Both the position numbers and the translations under genes were made by a program. This document shows positions 8,859 through 17,261 of a stretch of DNA of 46,653 nucleotides, in pieces; within the stretch, counting starts at the first letter, position 1; the number at the start of each line of letters is the position of its first letter. The DNA comes from a bacterium (lineage in GTDB: Bacteria > Planctomycetota > UBA1135 > GCA-002686595): contig JAAELL010000423.1 in the NCBI GenBank assembly GCA_024226735.1, positions 1-46,653 on the forward strand. The letters are read 5' to 3'. Under the pieces are notes generated by a model. The model made no database searches, was not told where the DNA came from, and saw only the letters and a list, made by a program, of their open reading frames with translations.

Positions 8859-10040
8859 TCAGCGCTGGAAGATGGGGAGCAGGCAGTAGGGGATCTCGAG
8901 GATCAGGCACGCCGTCGCGGTGCTGAAGGCGGGGCCCGGTCCGTCATGGTTGCGCCAGTTGCCATCGGGCTCCTGGTGCCGCAACAGGAACTCGCGCAGC
9001 TTCGTGAAGTAGTTGACCCAGTCGCTGCCGCCCTGGGTGTACATCGCCTGGACGCCGTAGTAGTGGCCGTACCAGAAGAAGTAGTGCCCGCGACGACCCC
9101 AGCGGCTGTTGAACTTGTCGAAGTCCTGGTTGAGGAACTCGATCCCCATCCCGATCAGGTCGTTCGAGTAGATGCCGAGACCGTGCAGTGCGGTGACGCC
9201 CGCGGCGGTCAGCGGGAACGTCGTGCGCGAGTGGTTGTCGGGCTGGTAGTGGAACGTGCCGGGGTCGTTGCGGAACGCGGACCCGGGGTACGTGCGGCTC
9301 GACGAGGTGACAGCCGAGTCGACGACGTACTTGATCGCACGGTCGATCGTCGACTTGGGGACGCGGATGCCGATGTTGCGCGCGGCGCGCAGTGCGAGCG
9401 CTTGGCACACGACGATCGACATGTCGGACTCGCGCGCGAGCGGCACGTAGCGCCAGCCGCCTGCGTCGTTCTGGCACTTGACGATGAAGTCGACGGCCTT
9501 CTGCAGCTTCGTGCGCACGTCCTCGCGGTGCGTCATGCCGTAGATCTCGGCGAGGAACAGCGTCGCGAAAGCGTGGCTGTACATGCGCGTGCCCTGGTAC
9601 GTGATGTACCCGTCGTCCTGCACGCACGAGAGGACGAACTTGAGGCAGTTGTCGACGACGTCGCCGTACTTCCCGCGGCCCGGCAGGTGGCCACCCGCGA
9701 GGAAGGCCATGCCCGCCAGCGCCGTGACGCCGACGTGCCCCTTGCCCTCGGCGGTGTAGCGGTAGGAGCTGTTCAGCTTGAAGCCGATCTTCGCGGTCCA
9801 GCTCCCGTTGGGGTTCTGGTGATCCTGCAGCCACCGCAGCCCACGCTCGACGGCCTGCTCCTGCTCGGCGGTGATCTTGACGAGCGGACCCGCGTCATCG
9901 CCGCGGCGCTGGCGTTGGGCCAGCGCGGACTCCGGGACGCAGGTGAGCGCGGCACAGGCCACGACGGTGGCGAATCCGAACCGGCCCAGTCGCCCTTGCG
10001 GTCTGTGCTCGTGCTTACTCATCGTGTGAAGCTCTGTCAT
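8859..10040 (-). CDS. Exported alpha-alpha toroid (prenyltransferase/squalene-oxidase repeat) protein 1
   Basis: 393 residues from the ATG at 10040, which overlaps the stop of the upstream PQQ gene as ATGA. A second ATG at 10022 is a possible alternative. A signal peptide follows (FGFATVVACAALTCVPESALA). Toroid repeats are clear: VERGLRWLQDHQNPNGSW, GVTALAGMAFLAGG, QDDGYITYQG and HAFATLFLAEIYG. The QW-like words (NPNGSW, PDGNW) are those of the squalene-cyclase/prenyltransferase fold, but no DXDD catalytic motif is present. The end EIPYCLLPIFQR is shared with the toroid protein at 1710-2861. It is probably a periplasmic binding or scaffold protein rather than a terpene cyclase. Confidence 0.87.
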   Translation of the reverse strand: MTELHTMSKHEHRPQGRLGRFGFATVVACAALTCVPESALAQRQRRGDDAGPLVKITAEQEQAVERGLRWLQDHQNPNGSWTAKIGFKLNSSYRYTAEGKGHVGVTALAGMAFLAGGHLPGRGKYGDVVDNCLKFVLSCVQDDGYITYQGTRMYSHAFATLFLAEIYGMTHREDVRTKLQKAVDFIVKCQNDAGGWRYVPLARESDMSIVVCQALALRAARNIGIRVPKSTIDRAIKYVVDSAVTSSSRTYPGSAFRNDPGTFHYQPDNHSRTTFPLTAAGVTALHGLGIYSNDLIGMGIEFLNQDFDKFNSRWGRRGHYFFWYGHYYGVQAMYTQGGSDWVNYFTKLREFLLRHQEPDGNWRNHDGPGPAFSTATACLILEIPYCLLPIFQR

Positions 10041-13000
10041 CGCATGAAGTCCATCTGCATGGCGCCGCTGACGATCAGAGCCTCGCCGAGGGAAACGAAG
10101 TGCACGCGTCCCGACGTCTTGCTCATCTCTTTCGGCAGCGTGCGCGCGTCGATGCGCTCGCCTGTGTCTCGATCGAAGAATACCAGCTCGGTCTTGAGTG
10201 CGTGTTTGATGTTGTCCCGTTGGCGATACGCGACGGCCACCGAGCTGTCGGAGACCGCTGGCAGGGGCATCTCACCCGCACTCGTGCGCGTGAACGTGTG
10301 CGGCAGGTTGGCTTGCCAACGCGCCGTACCGCCGACCCGCAGGTCGAAGGCCTTCAACGTGTAGAGGTCGCCGACCGCAGCCTCCGCCAGGACGAACATG
10401 AGCGGGCCGGCGAGGTCGATGCGGCGGCTGTCGCGCAGACCGACGGCGCGGTCGCCGTCTTTGAGGACGACCTTTGGCGTCGAGTCGAGCGCCCCGAGCT
10501 TGACGTTCAGGCCGTAGACCCCCGTCTCCTCGTCCGCGTTCAGCCCCGAGCGCAGCATGAGATATGGCGTGCCCTCGTGGCGCACGACCTGCGTCAGCTC
10601 GCGGCGTCCACCGCGGAAGTCGTTGAACTCGATGCGCCACGCTTCGTCGCCGTCCTCGAGCTCGAACGCCTCGGCGTAGTTGAGCGGCGGGCGGGTCGAG
10701 CGGCGGAACTGCGGAAGCACGATGCGCCCGTCCTGGATCCACGCGGCGCGTACGTTGTACAGGCTGTGGGGGCCGGTGCGGAAGCTGGCGGCGAGGCGCC
10801 CGGTGAACAGATCGAACACTCGAGCGTGGTCACGCGTCTGGCCGCGCGGCACGAGGACCAAGCGGCCGTCGCCGAGCACCGGGTACAGCCAGTACTTCAG
10901 ACCGGTCTCGAAGTTGAGGCGCCACAGCTCGATCCCCGACACCGCGTCGAGGCCGACGAGCCGGTGCGGGCCCGTGCGGGCGTTGCCGCCGCCGGTGCGC
11001 TCGACCGCGACGACGACGCCGTCAGAGGCGGCGAGGCGCACGAGACCCTTCGAGCGCGACGACCAGCTCCACAGCTCCTCGCCCGTCTCGCGGTCGAGGG
11101 TGAGCACGCGCCGTGCGCTCGCGAGATGGGCGCGCCCGCGCGTGAAGGCCGCGCGGTCGTCCGGCTCGTCCTCGATGTCGTCCTGGACGCTCAGGAAGTC
11201 GCGCCACACCGGCTCTTGCCCGCCGGTGTTCGAGAACGCGTAGAGTCGCATGCGATCGGCGAACAGCACGACGTGCTCGTGCTCGGTCTGACCTGACGCG
11301 TCGGGCGGGATCTCGCCGAGGTAGCGGAACGCTCCCGCGAAGTGGCGTTGGGCGCGTGGCTCGCGGCCGAAGCGCGCGGTCGTCGACGCGGGCGGCGGCA
11401 GCGGGGGCAGCGCCCACTCCTCGGCGAGCTGGCGCAGCGTGCGACTCGTGTCACTCGCCACCTCCGGCGTGAGCCGCGGCGCGTGTCGCGCGAGGTTCTT
11501 GGTGAGTCCGGCGCGCAACTCGAGGTTGCCTTCTTCGCCGAGCACCTCAGCGAGCCGCACGAGGTGCAGGAGGTCGCGCTCGCTGGCGGTCTTCGCGCTC
11601 CACGTCAGGGGCAGGTCGCCGAGCACGATGTCGGCGACGACTTCGACGTCGCCAGAGGCCAGCGACAGCTCGAGGCGCTTGTCGTTCGAACGCTCGGCGG
11701 CGCTCGAGTAGGGGTAGAGCTGCGGGATGCGCTCGAGCAGGTCGATGTCGCCTTCGTCGAGCGCACGCGCAAGCGTCTCTTCGGCGCGCGACTCGAAGCG
11801 GTCGTAGCCCGCGTGCTCGCCCTTGGCCAGCTTCGCGCCGATGCGTGCCGACGCCCATTCGCCCGCGCGCATGCCGAGCACGTCGACACCGGAGTACTCG
11901 GCCAGGATCTGGTGCAGATCAGCGAACTCGGCGGCGTGGCGCTCGGGCCCGCGTGCGCTCGTCCAGCTCTGGACGCGCTCGAGCAGGACCCACAGCCCGA
12001 CCGGCAGGACGAGCTTGGGCATCGAGCTCTCGCTCGCGAGCTGCGCGACGACGGGAGCGATCGAGCCGCGCCACGACTGCGGGCCATCCTCGGCGCGCTC
12101 GGCCTCGCACAAGAGCTCCATGTCCGCGTACACGGTCGCGATCTCCTCGAGCGTCGTGCGCCAACGCTTGAGGTCGCGGTTGCGCAGGACGGCCTGCGTG
12201 ACGAGCAGCGTGTCGAGCCGGTCTTGCGGCGTCGTCGCCAGCTCGTGCGCGCGCGCCAACCGCCGCAGCGCCGTCGCCGAGTCGGCGCGCCAGCGCAGGT
12301 TGCGCGCCTCCTGGCGCAGCACCTCGTGCAGCGTCGAGCGCAGGATCGGGTCGATGTTGGTCTCACCCTCCGCGATGTGCTTCTCCAGCGCGCGGCGCGC
12401 TCCCGTCAGGTGGTCCGCGGCGCCCTTGTAGTCGCGCTTGAGCATCTCCGAGATGCCGCGCTTGAGGAGCAGGAGCGACAGGTCGCGCGCCCGCGTCACG
12501 TCCTCGGGACTCTCGCGCACCAGCGCCTTCGCGCGGTCGACCATCGCCTGCCACTCGAAGTAGCCGCTGAGACGGTAGGCGTTGAGCGTGAACAGCACGC
12601 CGTCGCCGAGCAGGACGTTGCCGGGCGTCGTCAGCCACGGCATCGAGTCGATCTTGACTCCGGTCTTCTGGTCGAGCACCACCAGCTCGGCGCGGCGCGG
12701 GACGTACAGTCGGTCGCCGCCGAGCACCGCTCTCGGAAGGTGTGCGACGAGCGCATCGTCGACGGGCCAAACCCACTTGCGGCGGGTCGGAGCCCCGAGG
12801 TCGATGCCGCCGAGCGACTCGAACGCGGAGATGCGGCTGCCGCCGAGGTAGACGCGGCGTTCGTCGGCACCGAGCAGGACGCGCACCAGGGAGTTGGTGC
12901 CACCGCCCGTGTAGGTGCCGCCGCCGCCCCTGACGCCTCGCACGAAGGTGTCGTGGCGCTTCGACCAGATCACCGCGCCGGTCTCGATGTCGACTCCGAC

Positions 13001-14716
13001 CGCGAAGCGCGAGTCCATTGGCGTGGCGACGATCGTGTCACCCGTGACCACCGGCGGCGCGTTGCTCCACACCGAGCGCAGCTTGCTCGGGCTGTAGTAC
13101 TGGGAGAGGTCGATCGGGATCTGCGAGTAGAGCGTTTCCCACAACGTCTCGCCCGTGAACAGATCGAGCCCGGCCAGCACGCCGAGTTGGGTCAGGGCGA
13201 TGACGCGGTTGCCGGCGACCACGAGTGGCGGCGCCGAGAATTCGCTCATGCTGCGACCGAACATGTTGAGGCCGCGCTGACCCGTGATCAGCGGCGTCGA
13301 CCACAGCGTGTCTCCCGTGAAGAGATCGAAGCATCCGACGTGGAACTCGATACGTCCGCGCAGCTGTGCGGCGGGAACGAACACGCGTGAGCCGGCGATG
13401 ACCGGCGGCCCGACGACGGTCATGCGCTGCGCGAAGCTGCCCGACTCGCCGTCCCACATCGGCGGCGGCAGCGTGTGCCAGAGCACGTCGCCGGTCTGCA
13501 CGTCGAAGGCGAACAGGCGCCGCTCGGGGATGCGCTTGATGATCTGTAGGTCGCCGTAGACGTCGTCTTCCTCGAACGCGTGCGGGATCTGCAGGACGCA
13601 CACCACCACCCCCTGGTCGGCGGCGGGTGCGACGATGATCTCATCGAGGTCGATCGCGTCCTGGAACGAGTTCTTCTCGGAGCTCGAGATGCGGTCCCAG
13701 CCGAGGAGCTGCTCGCCGTTGCGCCACATCTCTTCGCCGGTGTAGGCCCCGACGGCGATCAGCTCGCGCGAAGTGTTGATGAAGACCGTGTCGCCCAGGC
13801 GCGTGGGGAAGATGCGGTACTGGGCGGCGTTGCGCTGGAAGGGGTGGGGGGGCAGTACGTAGGGCGTCGGCCAGCCGTCCGTCTCGCCGCCGAGCGGCCT
13901 ACCGAAGTCGCCCTGTGGCGTCAGCGCGGTCACGTCCCGCGGCGTGTACGCCTTGCCGACCGAATCGCCGACGGCGCCGAGCCGATAGACGACGTGGTCG
14001 ACGCGCGAGCGCATGCTCGTGAGCTCGTCCGCCCACCCGTTCGTGTCGTCCTCGACCGCCTTGCCCAGAGCGTCGATCGCCGCGCGCCAATCCGCGGGCC
14101 GCGTGTAGCTCGCGCCGGAATCGCCGAGCACGCGCGAGAGGCCGCGGCCCCACGCGCGGAACGCGTCGCTCTCGTTGCCGAGCTCGAGCTCGAGGTCGCC
14201 GAGGGCCCACCAGGCGCGCAGGGCGTGGCGCGTGATCGGCCAGCGGCGCGCGAGCACCGTCAGGCCGGCGCGGTCCCCCGACTCGATCGCGGCCGCGAAC
14301 GCGCGGGCGGCGCGATCGTCGTGGCGCTCGATGTACAGCTCGCGCGCTTCGGGGCCCAGCTCGAACAGGCGCCGGGTCGCCCAGGCGGCGGCGCCCTCGT
14401 GCACCCAGTGCTCCGACGGGCGGTCGCCATCGCGCGGCGTCGGCTTGGCGCCGGCCAGCACGTCGCCCGCGTGCTCCTCGATCAACGTCTGCAGCTCGAC
14501 CAGGCCCTCGCTCCAGCGTCGCGCGGCGAAGTGCTCCTCCGCGCTCGTCGCGAGGGCGCGCGCCGCCTGCGTGTCGTAGATCTGAAAGGCGAACAGCTCC
14601 TTCTGATCGTCGCCACCCCCCTGGGGCAGCGCGAGCGCGGGCGCAGAGCACGCGACGAGCGCGAGCGCGATGGCTCGCGGTGCGGGCAGGCTCGGTCGTC
14701 GTCTTTGGGCGCCCAT
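10037..14716 (-). CDS. Giant exported PQQ/beta-propeller repeat protein
   Basis: 1559 residues with a basic N-terminus and signal peptide (AIALALVACSAPALALPQGG). Residues ~45-120 look TPR-like (AEEHFAARRWSEGLVELQ). From ~290 to ~690 there are PQQ/BamB-type blades with the repeated word TG-x-LW or similar (FTGDTLWSTP, FTGETLWETL, ETGAVIWSKR). Residues ~730-1100 are mainly helical, and a second propeller occupies ~1130-1540 (RETGEELWSW, VSGIELWRLN). The blades are the WD40-like BamB type; PQQ binding and dehydrogenase activity should not be assumed. It overlaps toroid gene 1 by ATGA and begins 145 nt after the VWA gene, where a separate promoter may lie. It is likely a periplasmic scaffold of the envelope system. 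Confidence 0.85.
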   Translation of the reverse strand: MGAQRRRPSLPAPRAIALALVACSAPALALPQGGGDDQKELFAFQIYDTQAARALATSAEEHFAARRWSEGLVELQTLIEEHAGDVLAGAKPTPRDGDRPSEHWVHEGAAAWATRRLFELGPEARELYIERHDDRAARAFAAAIESGDRAGLTVLARRWPITRHALRAWWALGDLELELGNESDAFRAWGRGLSRVLGDSGASYTRPADWRAAIDALGKAVEDDTNGWADELTSMRSRVDHVVYRLGAVGDSVGKAYTPRDVTALTPQGDFGRPLGGETDGWPTPYVLPPHPFQRNAAQYRIFPTRLGDTVFINTSRELIAVGAYTGEEMWRNGEQLLGWDRISSSEKNSFQDAIDLDEIIVAPAADQGVVVCVLQIPHAFEEDDVYGDLQIIKRIPERRLFAFDVQTGDVLWHTLPPPMWDGESGSFAQRMTVVGPPVIAGSRVFVPAAQLRGRIEFHVGCFDLFTGDTLWSTPLITGQRGLNMFGRSMSEFSAPPLVVAGNRVIALTQLGVLAGLDLFTGETLWETLYSQIPIDLSQYYSPSKLRSVWSNAPPVVTGDTIVATPMDSRFAVGVDIETGAVIWSKRHDTFVRGVRGGGGTYTGGGTNSLVRVLLGADERRVYLGGSRISAFESLGGIDLGAPTRRKWVWPVDDALVAHLPRAVLGGDRLYVPRRAELVVLDQKTGVKIDSMPWLTTPGNVLLGDGVLFTLNAYRLSGYFEWQAMVDRAKALVRESPEDVTRARDLSLLLLKRGISEMLKRDYKGAADHLTGARRALEKHIAEGETNIDPILRSTLHEVLRQEARNLRWRADSATALRRLARAHELATTPQDRLDTLLVTQAVLRNRDLKRWRTTLEEIATVYADMELLCEAERAEDGPQSWRGSIAPVVAQLASESSMPKLVLPVGLWVLLERVQSWTSARGPERHAAEFADLHQILAEYSGVDVLGMRAGEWASARIGAKLAKGEHAGYDRFESRAEETLARALDEGDIDLLERIPQLYPYSSAAERSNDKRLELSLASGDVEVVADIVLGDLPLTWSAKTASERDLLHLVRLAEVLGEEGNLELRAGLTKNLARHAPRLTPEVASDTSRTLRQLAEEWALPPLPPPASTTARFGREPRAQRHFAGAFRYLGEIPPDASGQTEHEHVVLFADRMRLYAFSNTGGQEPVWRDFLSVQDDIEDEPDDRAAFTRGRAHLASARRVLTLDRETGEELWSWSSRSKGLVRLAASDGVVVAVERTGGGNARTGPHRLVGLDAVSGIELWRLNFETGLKYWLYPVLGDGRLVLVPRGQTRDHARVFDLFTGRLAASFRTGPHSLYNVRAAWIQDGRIVLPQFRRSTRPPLNYAEAFELEDGDEAWRIEFNDFRGGRRELTQVVRHEGTPYLMLRSGLNADEETGVYGLNVKLGALDSTPKVVLKDGDRAVGLRDSRRIDLAGPLMFVLAEAAVGDLYTLKAFDLRVGGTARWQANLPHTFTRTSAGEMPLPAVSDSSVAVAYRQRDNIKHALKTELVFFDRDTGERIDARTLPKEMSKTSGRVHFVSLGEALIVSGAMQMDFMR

Positions 14717-14861
14717 GGGCTCAGAAGGTTCTTATGGCACGGGAGTGCGGTTCATGGAACGACGCCTCTGGCAGAGCGCGGGGCGCTCGTTCTGAGACGT
14801 GCGGAGAGTCGGATTGTTCCGGCGGAGGTGTGCCCCCCCGCCGTGTTAGGTGGCGGAGCCG

Positions 14862-17261
14862 TCAGATCAGCTCGTACCGCTTGCGCAGAATCCACTCGGC
14901 CGAGAGCAGACCGAGCGCGATCAGGAGCGTGCTCCAGTTGTCCCAAGCGTCCTCGAGCTGGGACGAGATCGGCTCGCGCCGCTCCTCGCCACCCGGGAAC
15001 TCCGCTCGGATCGACTCGAGGTCGTCGAGGCTCGCCGCGATGCCGCTGGTCAGCTTGGCGAGCTCCGCCATCGCCTCGGGATCGGGGGAGGGATCGGCGC
15101 TCTCACGCGATGGCAGCACGACCTCGAACTCGGTGTTGACGACGCGCTGGCCGTCGGACTCGATCCAGGCCCGGTAGTGCCCCGGACGCTCGGCGTCGAA
15201 CGTCCCGCGGAACAGGCCGGGGCGCCCGTCGACCAGACCGAGGCCGATCTCGTTCGACTCGCCGTCGGGACCCTCGAGCCAGGCATCCTGGTTGGGCTCG
15301 ACGCTCGGGCGGTAGTCCTCGTCGAGCACCCGCGCCTCGAGCGTCACGCGCTCGTCGAGGCTGTATTGCGTGCGCAAGGGCTCCAGGCCGAAGCGGCGGT
15401 CACCGCTCTTCAGCCTGCCCAGTGCGAGCCAGCGGATCGCGTTGCGCCAGAAGCGCTCGTGGTAGCGGTGTACGTAGCGGTACTGCCAGCGCCACGTCGA
15501 ATCGATCGCGAGGAACAAGGTGCGGCCCGCCGGATAATAGCCGGCGACCAGGAGCGGGTCACGCTCTTGGGGGTTGGCGAGCGAGCGCTCGGGGTGGCGC
15601 AAGAGCACTTGGCTGCCGGGCTTGGCGCCCGCGACCGGGTAGTACCAGAAGAACCCGCGCAGCCCGCCTTCGTCTTCCCACAGGCGGCGGTTGGTATCGA
15701 CGTCGGGGTGCAGGCGCACGATCTCGTGCGGGTTGGCGGGCTCGGCCAGCGAGGGCCGGTACTCGGTCTCGGTCGTGTTGTCGAACTCCAGCGCGCCGGT
15801 CGGGTCGAGCTGCACGGGCAGGAGCTTGGCGAACTCGGTGCCGGCGAACGCCTTGGGGTTTTGCCACTCGCCCGCGATGAAGGCGAGTCCGCCGCCGCGC
15901 TCGACGAACTCGAACAGGGAGGCGACGAACTGTTGGCCGCGCGCCGAGTCGGCGAACAGGTTGTAGGGGTTGACGTCGCCCAGGAGGATCACGTCGTAGT
16001 TGTCGAGGATCTCGCGCCGCTCGCTCGGCGGACGCTGCAGGGCGGGAAGCCCGCGCGAGCTCTCCTGCGGGAAGTCGGGCGTCGCCGACTCGAGCCACAT
16101 CTGCGCGACGATGCGCTCGTCGGAGCGCAGCAGCATGCTGCGCAGGAAGCGGTACTCGTAGCGCGGATAGCCGTCGATGTAGAGGACGCGGATCTTCTCG
16201 GGCGTGACGTGGATGCGCACGTCGATCGCGTTGTCGTCGAGCATGCGCTCGTCGTCGAGCGGTTCGACCGAGACGCGGAAGCGGCGCTCGGAGTCGGAGA
16301 AGCGGTTGCTCGCCTCCGGCGCGACCAGCACGATGCGCTCGCCGGCCTGCTGCAGGTCGACGCTCTCGGTCGCCACCGTCCGCGGTTCGTCGCGGCTGCC
16401 CTCGGATGGCAGCTCCTCGAGCAGGACGTCGATACGCCCACCCTGGCTGACGCCGCGCGCGTGGACGCGCACGGAGATCGCGACCTCGTCGCCCTCCAGG
16501 ACGCTCGGCGGAGCCTCGACGAGCTCGACGACGAGGTTGCGCTCGGGGCGCGTGTCGCCGACGACGATCGTGTGCACCGGGATCCCGGCCGCGCGCGCTC
16601 CGGAGATCGCGTCGAGGACGGGCATGCCGCCGGTGTTGCGGCCATCCGAGACGACGACGATGTCGGTGACATGGCCACCGACGTGCTGCGACAGAGCGTT
16701 CGTCACGGCGTCGCCGATGTGCGTGCCGTGCCCGCGTCCGCCAGCACTGGCGAGGTCGGAGACCGGGTCGAAGCCCTCGTCGAACAAGAACGCGTTCACC
16801 TCGTAGCCGTTCTCGGCGAGCCGAGGCAACAGATCGGCCTCGAGACCGGCCTGCGCCAGCTCGAGTCGCGTCGACTCCTGTGCGTTCTTGCCGGTCGTGC
16901 TCTCGATCCCGCGCCGCGTCTTGTCGGCGCCGGCGTAGGCGTCCTTGCGGCTCATGCTGGCGGAGTCATCGAGGAGCACGACGACCTCGGCCGGCTCGAC
17001 GTTCTCCTGGTGCTGCACGCGCACGGGGCGGAAGAGTACGAGGAGCAGCAGTGTGAGGCTCGCGAGCCGCAGCACGATCAGCACGATGCGCTGCGGATCC
17101 TTCAGCCGTTCGCGCCAGTAGCACGCCGTCGCGACGAGCATCACCAGCGGTGCGATCACGAGCACGACGACCCACGCCGGCGGCATCTCGAGCAAGCGCC
17201 AGCTCTCGCGCGTCGCGTCGAGGTCGGCGGGAATGGACTGCAGGGCGAGGAGCGGGATCAT
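14862..17261 (-). CDS. Membrane VWA / glutamine-amidotransferase-like protein
   Basis: 799 residues. The ATG at 17261 overlaps the BatA-like gene's stop (ATGA), which fixes the start better than the longer frame. Two N-terminal membrane segments (WVVVLVIAPLVMLVATACYW and LIVLRLASLTLLLLVLF) precede a VWA domain at ~85-280 with the MIDAS word LLDDSASMS. Residues ~385-620 look like the class I glutamine-amidotransferase-like domain found in such proteins (VLYIDGYPRYEYRFLR, YDVILLGDVNP, FVERGGGLAFIAG); no catalytic Cys-His pair is evident. A last membrane helix (LLIALGLLSAEWIL) ends the protein. This is a standard partner of BatA/DUF58/MoxR in Bacteroidota and Planctomycetota; the cellular role is not settled. 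Confidence 0.85.
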   Translation of the reverse strand: MIPLLALQSIPADLDATRESWRLLEMPPAWVVVLVIAPLVMLVATACYWRERLKDPQRIVLIVLRLASLTLLLLVLFRPVRVQHQENVEPAEVVVLLDDSASMSRKDAYAGADKTRRGIESTTGKNAQESTRLELAQAGLEADLLPRLAENGYEVNAFLFDEGFDPVSDLASAGGRGHGTHIGDAVTNALSQHVGGHVTDIVVVSDGRNTGGMPVLDAISGARAAGIPVHTIVVGDTRPERNLVVELVEAPPSVLEGDEVAISVRVHARGVSQGGRIDVLLEELPSEGSRDEPRTVATESVDLQQAGERIVLVAPEASNRFSDSERRFRVSVEPLDDERMLDDNAIDVRIHVTPEKIRVLYIDGYPRYEYRFLRSMLLRSDERIVAQMWLESATPDFPQESSRGLPALQRPPSERREILDNYDVILLGDVNPYNLFADSARGQQFVASLFEFVERGGGLAFIAGEWQNPKAFAGTEFAKLLPVQLDPTGALEFDNTTETEYRPSLAEPANPHEIVRLHPDVDTNRRLWEDEGGLRGFFWYYPVAGAKPGSQVLLRHPERSLANPQERDPLLVAGYYPAGRTLFLAIDSTWRWQYRYVHRYHERFWRNAIRWLALGRLKSGDRRFGLEPLRTQYSLDERVTLEARVLDEDYRPSVEPNQDAWLEGPDGESNEIGLGLVDGRPGLFRGTFDAERPGHYRAWIESDGQRVVNTEFEVVLPSRESADPSPDPEAMAELAKLTSGIAASLDDLESIRAEFPGGEERREPISSQLEDAWDNWSTLLIALGLLSAEWILRKRYELI

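Noticed and set aside
1710-10040. Calling the toroid proteins squalene-hopene cyclases
   Set aside because: The fold-type repeats are present but the catalytic DXDD motif and full cyclase length (~600-700 residues) are not.
10037-14716. Calling the PQQ-repeat proteins quinoprotein dehydrogenases
   Set aside because: The blades are of the BamB structural type; no cofactor-binding or catalytic residues, nor a cytochrome domain, are apparent.
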